DNA of 64,000 nucleotides from Paracoccaceae bacterium (GCA_029244725.1 JAQWQJ010000089.1:310001-374000), one strand, 5' to 3'; shown: positions 1 to 8,764, numbered from the stretch's first letter. A program made the numbers and translations. Notes: a model not told the origin generated them from the letters alone.

Positions 1-30
1 CAAAGCGATGCTTTAAGCGATAATCGTTTG

Positions 31-74
31 CAAAAAGAAACCGCCGTGCAGCAATGCGCGGCGGTTTTTCTTTG
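31..74. terminator. Bidirectional intrinsic terminator
   Basis: The arms AAACCGCCG and CGGCGGTTT enclose a 12-base loop and are flanked by A-rich and T-rich tracts, so the hairpin can work on either strand. It lies just beyond the stop of the minus-strand DUF808 gene. It may also end a plus-strand gene that lies outside the window. Confidence 0.8.
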
Positions 75-112
75 CAATAACGTTATCTCCATAAGAATTC
101 CCAAGCTTTCGT

Positions 113-1078
113 TTATGCTTTCCCTTTAAACACGGCTTCCCAAATTGGCCCGATCACCCATGTTGCCAGGGGTATGATCAATACACCAAGCGCTACACCA
201 AACACGCCGTCCATCGTGGCTTTGGCAGTCCATTCAGCGAATCCGGTCCACGCCTCTGGCACCATATGTCCTACGGCCGATGACCAATCATGGATTTGGT
301 GACCCAACCAACCAAAGCCCATTTCTTCTAGACCGTGAATAATGATCGAACCACCAACCCACAGCATCGCCGCAGTACCGATCACCATCAACCAACGCAG
401 CAGGCTTGGCATAATTTTCACAATCCCTCGGCCCAATGACCGCGTTACAGAAAGGCGTCCTTTGCTGCTCATCAAAAGGCCTAGATCATCCATCTTGACG
501 ATTAAAGCTACGGACCCATAGACGACCGCGGTTATCCCGACAGCAACTACAGCCAACGTCGCGGCTTCCATCCAAATATTGCTTTCTGGTATCGCAGCCA
601 GAGAGATTGTCATGATTTCAGCAGACAGAATGAAATCTGTCTTTATTGCACCGGCAACTTTCTTTTCCTCTAAATGGGCTAAATCACCTGTTTCATGTTC
701 GGCGTGATCCCATTTGTGCTCATATGGGAAAAGGACATGCCAAATCTTCTCGGCGCCCTCAAAGCACAGATACGCCCCTCCTAACATCAACAATGGCGAG
801 ATCATCCAAGGTGCAAACGTCGACAGCAATAGTCCGATCGGCAAAAGGATCAGTAGCTTGTTCTTTATGGATCCAAGCGCAATGCGGCCAACAATCGGCA
901 ACTCTCGCTTGGCGTCAAAGCCTTGCACGAATTTCGGCGTCACTGCAGCGTCATCGATCACAGCACCTGCGGCCTTAGCGCCGGCTTTGGCGGCCTGACT
1001 TGCGACGTCGTCAATCGAAGCCGCCGCAACTTTGGCCAGACCGGCTATATCGTCTAACAGGGCAATCAATCCGCTCAT
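113..1078 (-). CDS. DUF808 family inner-membrane protein (YedI-like)
   Basis: A 321-residue protein that matches the DUF808/YedI family. It opens with SGLIALLDDIAGLAKVAA, which is typical of the family, and carries several hydrophobic segments (about residues 75-110, 165-195, 225-250 and 290-315). The function of the family is not established. I use the ATG at 1078 because GAGG sits 7 bases upstream and the family normally begins MSGL; an upstream in-frame ATG at 1108 would add ten residues. It is a single gene divergent from gap and ends at the hairpin near position 50. Confidence 0.85.
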   Translation of the reverse strand: MSGLIALLDDIAGLAKVAAASIDDVASQAAKAGAKAAGAVIDDAAVTPKFVQGFDAKRELPIVGRIALGSIKNKLLILLPIGLLLSTFAPWMISPLLMLGGAYLCFEGAEKIWHVLFPYEHKWDHAEHETGDLAHLEEKKVAGAIKTDFILSAEIMTISLAAIPESNIWMEAATLAVVAVGITAVVYGSVALIVKMDDLGLLMSSKGRLSVTRSLGRGIVKIMPSLLRWLMVIGTAAMLWVGGSIIIHGLEEMGFGWLGHQIHDWSSAVGHMVPEAWTGFAEWTAKATMDGVFGVALGVLIIPLATWVIGPIWEAVFKGKA

Positions 1079-1403
1079 GTCGCAATCCTCGCATATTTTT
1101 CGGTGCAAACTATTCGCTCCGCACAGACGTACAAGGGTATTTGTTCCGTTTCAGTGAACAAATGTCGCAAAGTTCTATGCGCGCTAATTGTGCAAGATCA
1201 TCAAACCCGAAGACTTTCCAAAAAGAATCACTTAGGTTTGATAAGGCGCTTCTCTTATGGATATGTTTGCGCCAGCGTTAGCGCCACCACTGATTATTCG
1301 GAGTAAGTTAACGCTAACATGCCGTAAAATAAGCACTATTTCCTTTCCGCATCGCGGCATAAGCGCTATATGAACGCAAGTTTGCACGTCAGGAGATCAG
1401 AGC
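1079..1403. other. Divergent intergenic region, DUF808 to gap
   Basis: This 325-base stretch holds no convincing gene. Short open frames here lack ribosome binding sites and family signatures. It contains a LacI-type operator at 1307-1318, a related half-site at 1277-1288, and an inverted repeat TTGTTC-N9-GAACAA at 1141-1161 of unknown meaning. The gap ribosome binding site (AGGAG) lies at its right end. Confidence 0.6.
1307..1318. promoter_or_regulatory. LacI-type (CceR-like) operator upstream of gap
   Basis: GTTAACGCTAAC is a near-perfect palindrome centred on CG. From memory, the LacI-family regulator CceR of Rhodobacter binds TGTTANCGNTAACA-like sites in front of central carbon genes. 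A partial copy, GTTAGCGCCA, lies 30 bases upstream at 1277-1286. The position, about 90 bases before the gap start, fits a regulator of sugar versus gluconeogenic metabolism. The regulator assignment is inference. Confidence 0.55.
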
Positions 1404-2408
1404 ATGACTGTCACTCTCGGTATCAATGGTTTTGGCCGTATCGGCCGTTGTACCCTAGCCCATATCGCAGAAGCCGCTAGAAATGACGTTCAAGTCGTCA
1501 AGCTGAACGCAACTGGGCCGATTGAAACCAATGCACATCTTCTGAAATATGACAGCGTTCACGGGCGCTTTGCTGGCGACGTTAAAGTCAGTGGCAATAC
1601 GATGGACCTTGGTCGCGGCCCGATGGAGGTTTTCTCGACTTATGATCCAACCGAGCTTGACTGGAGCGGGTGTGACGTTGTTTTGGAATGCTCCGGCAAA
1701 TTCAATGACGGCGAAAAAGCAAACGTCCACCTCGAGCATGGTGCAAAGTCAGTTCTGATTTCGGCCCCTGCCAAAAACGTCCAAAAAACAATCGTATATG
1801 GTGTGAACCATCGCGATCTAGTTGTTGGCGACAAGATGATTTCGAATGGGTCATGCACCACCAACTGCCTTGCGCCGCTTGCGAAAGTTCTCAACGAAGC
1901 CATCGGGATCGAGCGCGGCATCATGACTACTATCCATAGCTACACAGGCGACCAACCAACGCATGATCGCCGCCACAAGGACCTCTATCGCGCACGTGCG
2001 GCCGCTATGGCAATGATTCCAACGTCGACGGGCGCAGCCAAAGCACTCGGTGAAGTTATGCCTGAACTTGCTGGCAAACTTGACGGCACAGCAATGCGCG
2101 TACCGACCCCGAACGTTTCCGCTGTAGACCTGACCTTTGAAGCGTCAAGGGACGTGACAGTTGCTGACGTGAACGAGGCCGTTCGTGAAGCCGTAGCCGG
2201 TCAAATGGGCTCGGTGATGTCTTACGACGAAGAACCAAAGGTCTCGATCGATTTTAACCACACCGTTCAGAGCTCAATCTTTGCGCCAGACCAAACCAAG
2301 GTTGTAGGAGGCCGCACAGTACGCGTTCTTGCTTGGTACGACAACGAATGGGGTTTCTCGGCACGCATGGCGGATGTCGCAGCAGCAATGGGCCGCCTGC
2401 TTCAGTAG
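1404..2408 (+). CDS. gap: Type I glyceraldehyde-3-phosphate dehydrogenase
   Basis: This cytosolic enzyme interconverts glyceraldehyde 3-phosphate and 1,3-bisphosphoglycerate. The 334 residues show the N-terminal Rossmann motif GINGFGRIGR, the active-site block SNGSCTTNCLAP and the C-terminal WYDNEWGFS. An AGGAG ribosome binding site lies 9 bases before the ATG. At the position where NAD-dependent enzymes carry an Asp that grips the adenosine ribose, this protein reads Asn35-Ala36-Thr37. That recalls the NADP-linked gluconeogenic GapB of Bacillus (Asn-Ala-Ser), so a gluconeogenic, NADP-tolerant role is plausible but not shown. The gene stands alone, with a LacI-type operator upstream and an intrinsic terminator downstream. 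Confidence 0.95.
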   Translation: MTVTLGINGFGRIGRCTLAHIAEAARNDVQVVKLNATGPIETNAHLLKYDSVHGRFAGDVKVSGNTMDLGRGPMEVFSTYDPTELDWSGCDVVLECSGKFNDGEKANVHLEHGAKSVLISAPAKNVQKTIVYGVNHRDLVVGDKMISNGSCTTNCLAPLAKVLNEAIGIERGIMTTIHSYTGDQPTHDRRHKDLYRARAAAMAMIPTSTGAAKALGEVMPELAGKLDGTAMRVPTPNVSAVDLTFEASRDVTVADVNEAVREAVAGQMGSVMSYDEEPKVSIDFNHTVQSSIFAPDQTKVVGGRTVRVLAWYDNEWGFSARMADVAAAMGRLLQ

Positions 2409-2435
2409 GGCTGTTCACCTAATCAGAATCTTGCG

Positions 2436-2466
2436 AAAGCCTCCACTTTGTTGGGGGCTTTTCTTT
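2436..2466 (+). terminator. Intrinsic terminator after gap
   Basis: The stem AAAGCCTCC/GGGGGCTTT (one G-T pair) has an 8-base loop and is followed by TTCTTTT, 28 bases after the gap stop codon. Confidence 0.85.
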
Positions 2467-2621
2467 TGGCAAACTTGACGGCTTACTTGGAACCTGAAAA
2501 GCATAGAGCGCAACTTGATGGGCGCTGATCGCGGTTCGCTAAATGTGGACAACCGTGGCGCTATGCCCCTTCACGTAAATAGTTGCCGTGATTTGTTCGG
2601 GGCCAAATTGGAGCCCTGACG

Positions 2622-3989
2622 ATGAAAACTATCATCGAACCATTTCGTATTAAAACTGTCGAACCCATCCGCATGACCACCCATGAGGAACGCACACGGC
2701 TGATCAAAGACGCAGATTACAATCTGTTTACACTGCATTCGGACGATGTTCTGATCGACTTACTAACCGACAGTGGCACTGGCGCCATGAGTGCCGCACA
2801 GTGGGCTGCTGTCATGCGTGGCGACGAAAGCTATGCCGGATCGCCGTCGTATTTCCGGTTTCGTGATGCGGTTCAAAACCTTGCCCCGTTCAAACACATT
2901 ATCCCGACACACCAAGGGCGCGCTGCAGAAGCGATCCTGTTTTCAATGTTTGGCGGAACCGGGCGTCTGATCCCAAACAACACCCATTTTGACACCACTC
3001 GCGGAAACATCGAGGCCTCTGGCGCGCTGGCCCATGATTTGGTGATCGACGAAGGGAAAGATCCGTCCAATGAACACCCATTCAAGGGCAATATGAATCT
3101 TGAAAAACTGGACGCCTATCTTGCAGAACACGGTGATGCAGTTCCTTGCGTGATGATTACCATCACCAACAACGCCGGCGGTGGGCAACCTGTCAGCCTC
3201 GCCAATATCCAAAGCACATCAGAGCTAGCGCGAAAGTACGGCAAGCCCTTCTTTATCGACGGGTGCCGTTTTGCCGAAAACGCGTGGTTCATAAAGCAAC
3301 GCGAAAAAGGTCAGCAAGACCGCTCGATCACCGAGATTGTGCGCGACTGCTTTTCCGTAGCCGACGGCATGACCATGAGCGCCAAGAAAGACGCGTTTGG
3401 AAATATTGGTGGATGGCTTGCATTTAACGATGACGATCTGGCCGAGCAGGCACGCACCCACCTGATCCGGACAGAAGGTTTTCCAACGTATGGAGGCCTT
3501 TCCGGACGCGACCTTGAAGCGCTTGCTCAAGGGTTAACCGAGATCGTCGATGAAGATTACCTACGCTACCGAATACGCACGAACGAATACATCGTCGAAC
3601 GATTGTCTGCCCTCGGGATCCCAGTTGTTAAGCCCGCCGGAGGGCACGCCGTTTTCATCGACGCCCGAAGCTGGCTGTCGCATATCGATCCATTGTCCTA
3701 CCCCGGACAAGCACTTGCAGTTGCGCTGTATGAAATTGCGGGCATTCGAAGCTGTGAAATCGGCACAGTCATGTTCGGGCGCCACCCGGATGGATCAGAA
3801 TCCCCTGCAGCTATGGATTTGGTGCGACTGGCAATTCCGCGCCGGACCTACACGCAAAGCCATGCGGACTACATTATCGAAGCCTTTGAAGAGCTATGCG
3901 AAGTTCGCACATCGCTTAAGGGTTACGGTATCGCGTGGGAACCAAGTCTGATGCGACATTTCACATGCAAATTCGCGCCATTGGATTAA
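2622..3989 (+). CDS. tnaA: Tryptophanase (beta-eliminating PLP lyase)
   Basis: This enzyme would cleave L-tryptophan to indole, pyruvate and ammonia. The 455 residues align along their whole length with the tryptophanase / tyrosine phenol-lyase family: EPFRIK near the N-terminus, DLLTDSGTGAMS, PTHQGR, TNNAGGQP-like, the PLP lysine in MSAKKD, and LVRLAIPRRTYTQ. Three positions favour tryptophanase over tyrosine phenol-lyase: FDTTRG keeps the tryptophanase Asp, CEIG has Ile where tyrosine phenol-lyase has its substrate Arg, and RHFTCKF keeps the C-terminal His. GGAG lies 8-10 bases before the ATG. I find no Trp-containing tnaC-like leader that convinces me. The gene appears monocistronic and ends at a strong terminator. 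Substrate preference is inferred from these residues. Confidence 0.85.
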   Translation: MKTIIEPFRIKTVEPIRMTTHEERTRLIKDADYNLFTLHSDDVLIDLLTDSGTGAMSAAQWAAVMRGDESYAGSPSYFRFRDAVQNLAPFKHIIPTHQGRAAEAILFSMFGGTGRLIPNNTHFDTTRGNIEASGALAHDLVIDEGKDPSNEHPFKGNMNLEKLDAYLAEHGDAVPCVMITITNNAGGGQPVSLANIQSTSELARKYGKPFFIDGCRFAENAWFIKQREKGQQDRSITEIVRDCFSVADGMTMSAKKDAFGNIGGWLAFNDDDLAEQARTHLIRTEGFPTYGGLSGRDLEALAQGLTEIVDEDYLRYRIRTNEYIVERLSALGIPVVKPAGGHAVFIDARSWLSHIDPLSYPGQALAVALYEIAGIRSCEIGTVMFGRHPDGSESPAAMDLVRLAIPRRTYTQSHADYIIEAFEELCEVRTSLKGYGIAWEPSLMRHFTCKFAPLD

Positions 3990-3995
3990 ACAAAA

Positions 3996-4025
3996 AAAGC
4001 CCCGCGATTTGGCGGGGCTTTCTTT
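3996..4025. terminator. Bidirectional terminator between tnaA and sodB
   Basis: AAAGCCCCGC and GCGGGGCTTT form a perfect 10-bp stem with a 6-base loop. It is preceded by an A run and followed by TCTTTT, so it can serve both convergent genes. Confidence 0.92.
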
Positions 4026-4042
4026 TATTAGTCTGGCCGACA

Positions 4043-4642
4043 TTACATGCGGCTGGCAACATTTTCCCAGTTCACAAGGTTGTCGAGGAAGTTCGACAGG
4101 TAAACCGGACGTTTGTTGCGGAAATCAATGTAGTAGCTGTGCTCCCAAACATCGCAGCCCAAAAGCGTGGTCTGACCAAAGCAAAGCGGGTTCACGCCGT
4201 TTTCAGTCTTGGTCACTTTCAGGCCGCCATCCGCGTCCTTCACCAACCAGCACCAGCCAGAACCAAACTGTCCTGCACCAGCAGCAGCGAACTGCGACTT
4301 GAATTCGTCAACCGAACCAAAGCTTTCAACAATAGCCTTTTCCAGCTCACCCGGCATTGCCGACGCGCCTGGGCCCATCATTTCCCAAAACTGGTTGTGG
4401 TTCCAAAGCTGCGAGATGTTATTGAATATACCGTTCTGAGCAACCGACGACGCGTCATAGGTGCCAGTGATGATGTCTTCCATCGACTTGCTTTCCCACT
4501 CGGTGCCAGCAATCAGTTTATTGCCGTTTGTAACGTAAGCGTTGTGGTGCAGGTCATGGTGGTATTCCATGGTCTCAGCAGACATGCCTAGATCGGCAAG
4601 AGCGTCATGTGCATATGGTAGATCGGGAAGTTCAAAAGCCAT
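4043..4642 (-). CDS. sodB: Superoxide dismutase, Fe/Mn family
   Basis: Converts superoxide to hydrogen peroxide and oxygen. The 199 residues open with AFELPDLPYAHDAL, typical of iron SodB. They carry the metal ligands His28 (in MEYHHDLHH), a second His in NHNQFW, and the Asp and His of DVWEHSYYIDF. There is no signal peptide, so it acts in the cytoplasm. AGAGG lies upstream of the ATG. Metal choice cannot be settled from sequence alone, but the overall sequence is closer to FeSOD. A copy of the dispersed hairpin element lies between it and soxG. Confidence 0.95.
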   Translation of the reverse strand: MAFELPDLPYAHDALADLGMSAETMEYHHDLHHNAYVTNGNKLIAGTEWESKSMEDIITGTYDASSVAQNGIFNNISQLWNHNQFWEMMGPGASAMPGELEKAIVESFGSVDEFKSQFAAAGAGQFGSGWCWLVKDADGGLKVTKTENGVNPLCFGQTTLLGCDVWEHSYYIDFRNKRPVYLSNFLDNLVNWENVASRM

Positions 4643-4722
4643 TGGGGAAACCTCTTTTTGGTTTGTATCTATTCCTGAACCTTAAATGGCGGCCCAACCC
4701 CCCAAAGGTCAAGGGCAAACCC

Positions 4723-4780
4723 AACATCTTTTGTCTGGAAATATCCTCGGGGGGTTCAAGGGGGGCAGACAGCCCCCCTT
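4723..4780 (-). repeat. Dispersed hairpin element, copy A
   Basis: Read on the minus strand, it is a GGGGGGCTGTCTGCCCCCC hairpin, then ACCCCCCGAGGATATTT, then CAGACAAAAGATGT. It follows the soxG stop codon by 6 bases. It shares hairpin, spacer and tail with copies at 8383, 36791 and 57213. The stem may double as a terminator for the sarcosine oxidase operon. Confidence 0.85.
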
Positions 4781-4786
4781 GCTTAC

Positions 4787-5356
4787 TTAAAATACGCCGA
4801 CTTCGCTGCCCTCTTGTGAAGCAACACTAAGTAGGTCGAACATGTATTGCGCAACCGAACGAAAGCAAACGACGGTGAAAACATCTTCGCCCGATTTCCA
4901 AAACGCGGCAGGCACTTGCGCAAATCGGGTTCTGCGGAAATCACCGTCACCAAAATCGGTGGCGCTCATATCAACTGGAGCGACCTTCGCAATGGTTTCG
5001 CGTGCACCAGCGCCAGCGATTGAAAACACCGCACGCGCGTCGGACACATTCACGGCCATTGTATGCTCATCGCCAAATCCGCTCAGAAGCGCGGTCAAAT
5101 CCGCTTCAACCGAGGCGTAGTCGGTAACAAGCAGCAACTCGTCTGGCGACATCCATGCCAACATGCGCCCGTCGGAACCTGCATTAATTTTGCGTGCGTC
5201 AGGAATTGTGCAGCCAGCAACACTCTTAAGCGTTTTGGCAAAGCTCTTCGATGCGAAGTTACCACGCACCGTAATCATGCCGCGTAGCCCGGCCTCAGAG
5301 ACAGTTGCGATACCTTTGAATTCCGCTTCAGGAAGCGCGCTTACAGGATTAGACAT
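4787..5356 (-). CDS. soxG: Sarcosine oxidase gamma subunit
   Basis: Subunit of heterotetrameric sarcosine oxidase, which demethylates sarcosine to glycine and passes the methylene group to tetrahydrofolate. The 189 residues begin MSNPVSALPEAEF and include the family-typical DGRMLAWMSPDELLLV and a C-terminal VCFRSVAQYMFDLL. I place the start at 5356, which overlaps the soxA stop by 8 bases, rather than at the in-frame ATG at 5380 inside soxA. It is the last gene of the operon and is followed by the hairpin element. Confidence 0.92.
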   Translation of the reverse strand: MSNPVSALPEAEFKGIATVSEAGLRGMITVRGNFASKSFAKTLKSVAGCTIPDARKINAGSDGRMLAWMSPDELLLVTDYASVEADLTALLSGFGDEHTMAVNVSDARAVFSIAGAGARETIAKVAPVDMSATDFGDGDFRRTRFAQVPAAFWKSGEDVFTVVCFRSVAQYMFDLLSVASQEGSEVGVF

Positions 5357-8351
5357 TCTGCTTTTCCCCTTCCTTGTCATAAAAGACTGGGTCGACGATT
5401 TTGGCTTTGATTATTTTGCCATCAATTTTCGGGAACTCGATGACCTCGCCCATTCGATCAGGACCAAGATGAACCAGTCCCATCGCAATGCCGCGCATCA
5501 AAGTTGGTGAATAATAAGTCGAGGTCACACGCCCTTGAACATTGCGTTGTCCGTTCTCATTCTGACCATCCGCAGTTGCGTAGGCGCCGTCCGGCAAGAC
5601 TGATCCATCCTCAGTTTCAAGGCCGACCAGCTTCCATCGGTTGGGATCCGCCATATGCGAACGTGTCTGCGCCCGTTTACCCAGATAGTCGTCTTTCTTC
5701 TTAGAAAGCGCCCAATGCAGGCCGAGATCCTGAGGGATAACCGTGCCATCAGTTTCGTCGCCGATCATGATAAAGCCCTTCTCGGCGCGCATAACGTGAA
5801 GCGCTTCAGTGCCGTATGGCATCACGTTGAACTCCTCACCCGCTGACATCAAGGCCTCCCAGAATGCGGCACCTTGTGATGCTGGAACGGCTATTTCATA
5901 GCTAAGTTCACCCGAGAATGAGATGCGATAAACCCTGCAATCAAAGCCACCGATTTTACCATCGGCCCATTCCATGAAGCCCAAGGATTCCTTGCTGACG
6001 TCCATGCCACCCAGTTTCTCAAGCACTTTGCGTGAGTTGGGTCCAACGACAGCAACTTGCGCAAACTGCTCGGTTACGTTGGCGACGTAGACTTTCCAGT
6101 CCCACCATTCGGTCTGCAACCATTCTTCCATGTGCGCGTGAATTCTCTCGGCGCCGCCTGTGGTCGTGTGGCAAAGGAATGTATCTTCATCGATCCGCGC
6201 CACAACACCGTCATCGCTTAGGAATCCATTTTCCGAACACATCAAACCATAGCGGCATTTGCCCGGTTTCAGGCTGCTCATCATGTTGGTGTAAAGCATG
6301 TCGAGGAATTTGCCTGCATCCGGTCCCTTGACGATCAGTTTGCCGAGCGTCGAGGCATCCAAAAGGCCAAGTGAATTGCGCGTTTGGTTGATTTCACGTT
6401 CAACAGCATCCCCATGGGTTTCGCCCGGACGATCGTAGCAATAAGCGCGACGCCAATGTCCAACGGGCTCATAGAACGGGGTCCGCGCATCGTGCCAGTC
6501 TTGCATCGGCGTGCGACGAATAGGCTGGAAGGTCGCGCCGCGTGCCTCGCCTGCAATCGAGCCCATCGAGATCGGAGTATAAGGTGGGCGGAACGTTGTC
6601 GTGCCGGTCTGCGGAATAGGTTGATCCAACGCATCCGACAAAATCGCTAGGCCGTTGATGTTAGACAATTTGCCCTGATCGGTCGCCATTCCGAGCGTGG
6701 TGTAACGCTTAGTGTGCTCAACGCTTTCATAACCCTCGCGGGCTGCCAGTTGGACGTCGGATACTTTGACGTCGTTCTGATAATCCAACCATGCCTTCAT
6801 CTTTAACTTGATATTGGCGCCCTGAGGCATCAGCCAAACGGCCTCCATCGGTGCCTCATCACGCGCGTCAGCTGACGGTGCTGCGGGTGCGTTGATGCCG
6901 GAAGCTAGAGCGCCAGCATTAGTCGCGTCTTCCAAGACCTCAGCCAAGCCCATGGCACCGCTGGAAATACCAGCCGTCGTCACAAATGCCTGTCCCGTAT
7001 CACCAGTTGGGGCACGGCTTGGATCTGGACGGAAATGTTGATCTTCTTCGATCCAGTTCAATTTGCCACCACAATGCGACCAGAGATGAACCACAGGGGA
7101 CCAACCGCCAGACATCGCCACAGCTTCGCATTTGATGGTTTCAAGAATGGCGCCTTCACCAGCTTGAAGGCCAATGGCCACACCTTCGACACGGGTTTTA
7201 CCTTTGACTTTGACCACGGCCTTGCCGTTTTCAACACGGATACCCATTGCGCGGGCTTTGTCGGCCAAGGCACCGCCGCCAGATGCGCGTGCATCGATGA
7301 TTGCCGGAACTTCGAGACCGATTTCTTTGAGCGTGATAGCAGTGCGATATGCGTCGTCATTGTTGGTCACGACCACGGTGCGATCACCGATTGAGACACC
7401 CCAATTTACTGCATAATCGCGCACAGCGGCCGCAAGCAATACGCCCGGAACGTCGTTTCCTGCAAAGCTAAGTGGGCGTTCGATTGCGCCAGTTGCTGTC
7501 ACGATGTGACCAGCGCGAATACGCCAAAGGCGGTGGCGTGGGCCCAGAGCTTCTGGTTGGTGATCATTCAATCGCTCATATCCGAGAACGTAACCGTGGT
7601 CATAGACGCCTGATGCCATCATTCGCGTGCGAAGCGTGACGTTTTCCATTGCCTCAAGTTCAGCAATAGTCGCATCCATCCAGTCAGCAACTGGTTTGCC
7701 ATCAACCATGCCGCCGTCAACAGCAGCACGCCCACCCCAAGCCGATGTTTGCTCTACTAGAAGGACCTTCTTACCAGATGCCGCTGCAGTCTTTGCTGCC
7801 TGCAGACCAGCGACGCCACCGCCAACAACCATAACATCCGCGTTGAAATAGAAATGCTCGTATGTGTCGCCGTCTTTGGTTTCAGCGTCCGGAGCTTTGC
7901 CCAATCCGGCAGATTGACGGATAAACGGCTCATACACGTGCTTCCAGAACGCACGCGGATACATGAACATTTTATAGTAGAATCCGGCCGGTAAGAACCG
8001 TGCGAGGTAAGCATTTATCGCACCGATATCAAACTCCAACGAGGGCCAATGGTTCTGGCTGTTTGCGCTCAAACCATCAAACAACTCAGTCGTCGTTGCA
8101 CGCTGGTTCGGCTCAAATTTATTGCCCTTGCCCATGTTGAACAACGCGTTCGGCTCTTCGGCTCCCGAGGCCACAACACCACGCGGACGGTGATATTTGA
8201 ACGAGCGGGCAACCATCATCTGGTTGTTGGCAAGAAGTGCGGACGCGAGCGTATCGCCTTCATACCCCTTCAAGCGTTTTCCGTTGAACTTAAATTCAAC
8301 CGCTTTCGATTTGTCTAGCAGGCGACCACCTGTTGAAAGACGTGTGCTCAT
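5349..8351 (-). CDS. soxA: Sarcosine oxidase alpha subunit
   Basis: This large subunit carries the NAD site and the folate-binding domain of heterotetrameric sarcosine oxidase. In its 1000 residues I see an N-terminal ferredoxin-like region (about 15-110, with GYEGDTLASALLAN), a Rossmann dinucleotide fold starting near residue 175 (MVVGGGVAGLQAA), a cysteine-poor middle, and a C-terminal aminomethyltransferase (GcvT-like) domain from about 610 (ARTPFYEPVGHWRR to GDETDGTVIPQDLG). The length matches the family. It lies 83 bases after soxD, and that gap contains hairpin copy B in the opposite orientation. It overlaps soxG. Confidence 0.97.
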   Translation of the reverse strand: MSTRLSTGGRLLDKSKAVEFKFNGKRLKGYEGDTLASALLANNQMMVARSFKYHRPRGVVASGAEEPNALFNMGKGNKFEPNQRATTTELFDGLSANSQNHWPSLEFDIGAINAYLARFLPAGFYYKMFMYPRAFWKHVYEPFIRQSAGLGKAPDAETKDGDTYEHFYFNADVMVVGGGVAGLQAAKTAAASGKKVLLVEQTSAWGGRAAVDGGMVDGKPVADWMDATIAELEAMENVTLRTRMMASGVYDHGYVLGYERLNDHQPEALGPRHRLWRIRAGHIVTATGAIERPLSFAGNDVPGVLLAAAVRDYAVNWGVSIGDRTVVVTNNDDAYRTAITLKEIGLEVPAIIDARASGGGALADKARAMGIRVENGKAVVKVKGKTRVEGVAIGLQAGEGAILETIKCEAVAMSGGWSPVVHLWSHCGGKLNWIEEDQHFRPDPSRAPTGDTGQAFVTTAGISSGAMGLAEVLEDATNAGALASGINAPAAPSADARDEAPMEAVWLMPQGANIKLKMKAWLDYQNDVKVSDVQLAAREGYESVEHTKRYTTLGMATDQGKLSNINGLAILSDALDQPIPQTGTTTFRPPYTPISMGSIAGEARGATFQPIRRTPMQDWHDARTPFYEPVGHWRRAYCYDRPGETHGDAVEREINQTRNSLGLLDASTLGKLIVKGPDAGKFLDMLYTNMMSSLKPGKCRYGLMCSENGFLSDDGVVARIDEDTFLCHTTTGGAERIHAHMEEWLQTEWWDWKVYVANVTEQFAQVAVVGPNSRKVLEKLGGMDVSKESLGFMEWADGKIGGFDCRVYRISFSGELSYEIAVPASQGAAFWEALMSAGEEFNVMPYGTEALHVMRAEKGFIMIGDETDGTVIPQDLGLHWALSKKKDDYLGKRAQTRSHMADPNRWKLVGLETEDGSVLPDGAYATADGQNENGQRNVQGRVTSTYYSPTLMRGIAMGLVHLGPDRMGEVIEFPKIDGKIIKAKIVDPVFYDKEGEKQNV

Positions 8352-8382
8352 TTTTCAGACCCTTAGTTTCGGGTGGAGAGGC

Positions 8383-8433
8383 CGGGGGCTGTCTGCCCCC
8401 GGACCCCCGAGGAATATTTTAGGACAAAAGATG
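8383..8433 (+). repeat. Dispersed hairpin element, copy B
   Basis: On the plus strand it reads as a CGGGGGCTGTCTGCCCCCG hairpin, then ACCCCCGAGGAATATTT, then TAGGACAAAAGATGT. It lies within the sox operon, between the soxD stop codon and soxA, in antisense orientation. The hairpin shares the GGGGGCTGTCTGCCCCC core with copy A. Confidence 0.87.
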
Positions 8434-8434
8434 T

Positions 8435-8764
8435 CTAAGAGAATTCGCGCCATTTCCAATCGGGACGTTTGGCGGAAACTTTGTCTTTAATCTCTTGCGG
8501 GATGTCAGAAGTCTGGGCGGAGTAAGTACCGAAAACTTCGAGTGTCATTGTATCGCGCGCGGCGTGGAACCACTTGCCGCAGCCGTTCACATGGCGCCAG
8601 CGTTCAAAGTGAACACCTTTGGGGTTTTCACGCGCAAAAAGGTAATCGTGAAATTCGTCATCATTCGAACTAGGGCCATAGCGCTTGAGATGCGCTTCGC
8701 CGCCGCCGTGAAATTCGGTTTCTTCGCCTTTTACGCTGCAATAGGGGCATTCGAGGATCAGCAT
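8435..8764 (-). CDS. soxD: Sarcosine oxidase delta subunit
   Basis: Small zinc-binding subunit of heterotetrameric sarcosine oxidase. The 109 residues start MLILECPYC; the two Cys of CPYC and the Cys/His of HVNGCGKWFH fit the family's zinc site. The ATG at 8764 is chosen because homologues start with MLI-CPYC; the frame stays open upstream into tfoX. It is separated from the TfoX-like gene by 4 bases, so it is translated from the same message. Confidence 0.95.
   Translation of the reverse strand: MLILECPYCSVKGEETEFHGGGEAHLKRYGPSSNDDEFHDYLFARENPKGVHFERWRHVNGCGKWFHAARDTMTLEVFGTYSAQTSDIPQEIKDKVSAKRPDWKWREFS

Noticed and set aside
1141-1161. TTGTTC-N9-GAACAA as a LexA box
   Set aside because: The alphaproteobacterial SOS box is a direct repeat GTTC-N7-GTTC. 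This is an inverted repeat with a different spacing.
2518-2619. A 33-codon frame ending Pro-stop two bases before tnaA, and an 11-codon frame starting Met-Trp at 2543, as possible tnaC leaders
   Set aside because: The longer frame has no Trp and the shorter lacks the Asp/Pro features of TnaC. Neither has a good ribosome binding site.
3935-4591. 218-codon plus-strand frame across sodB
   Set aside because: It is a shadow of sodB, runs through the terminator and tnaA end, and has no recognisable domain.
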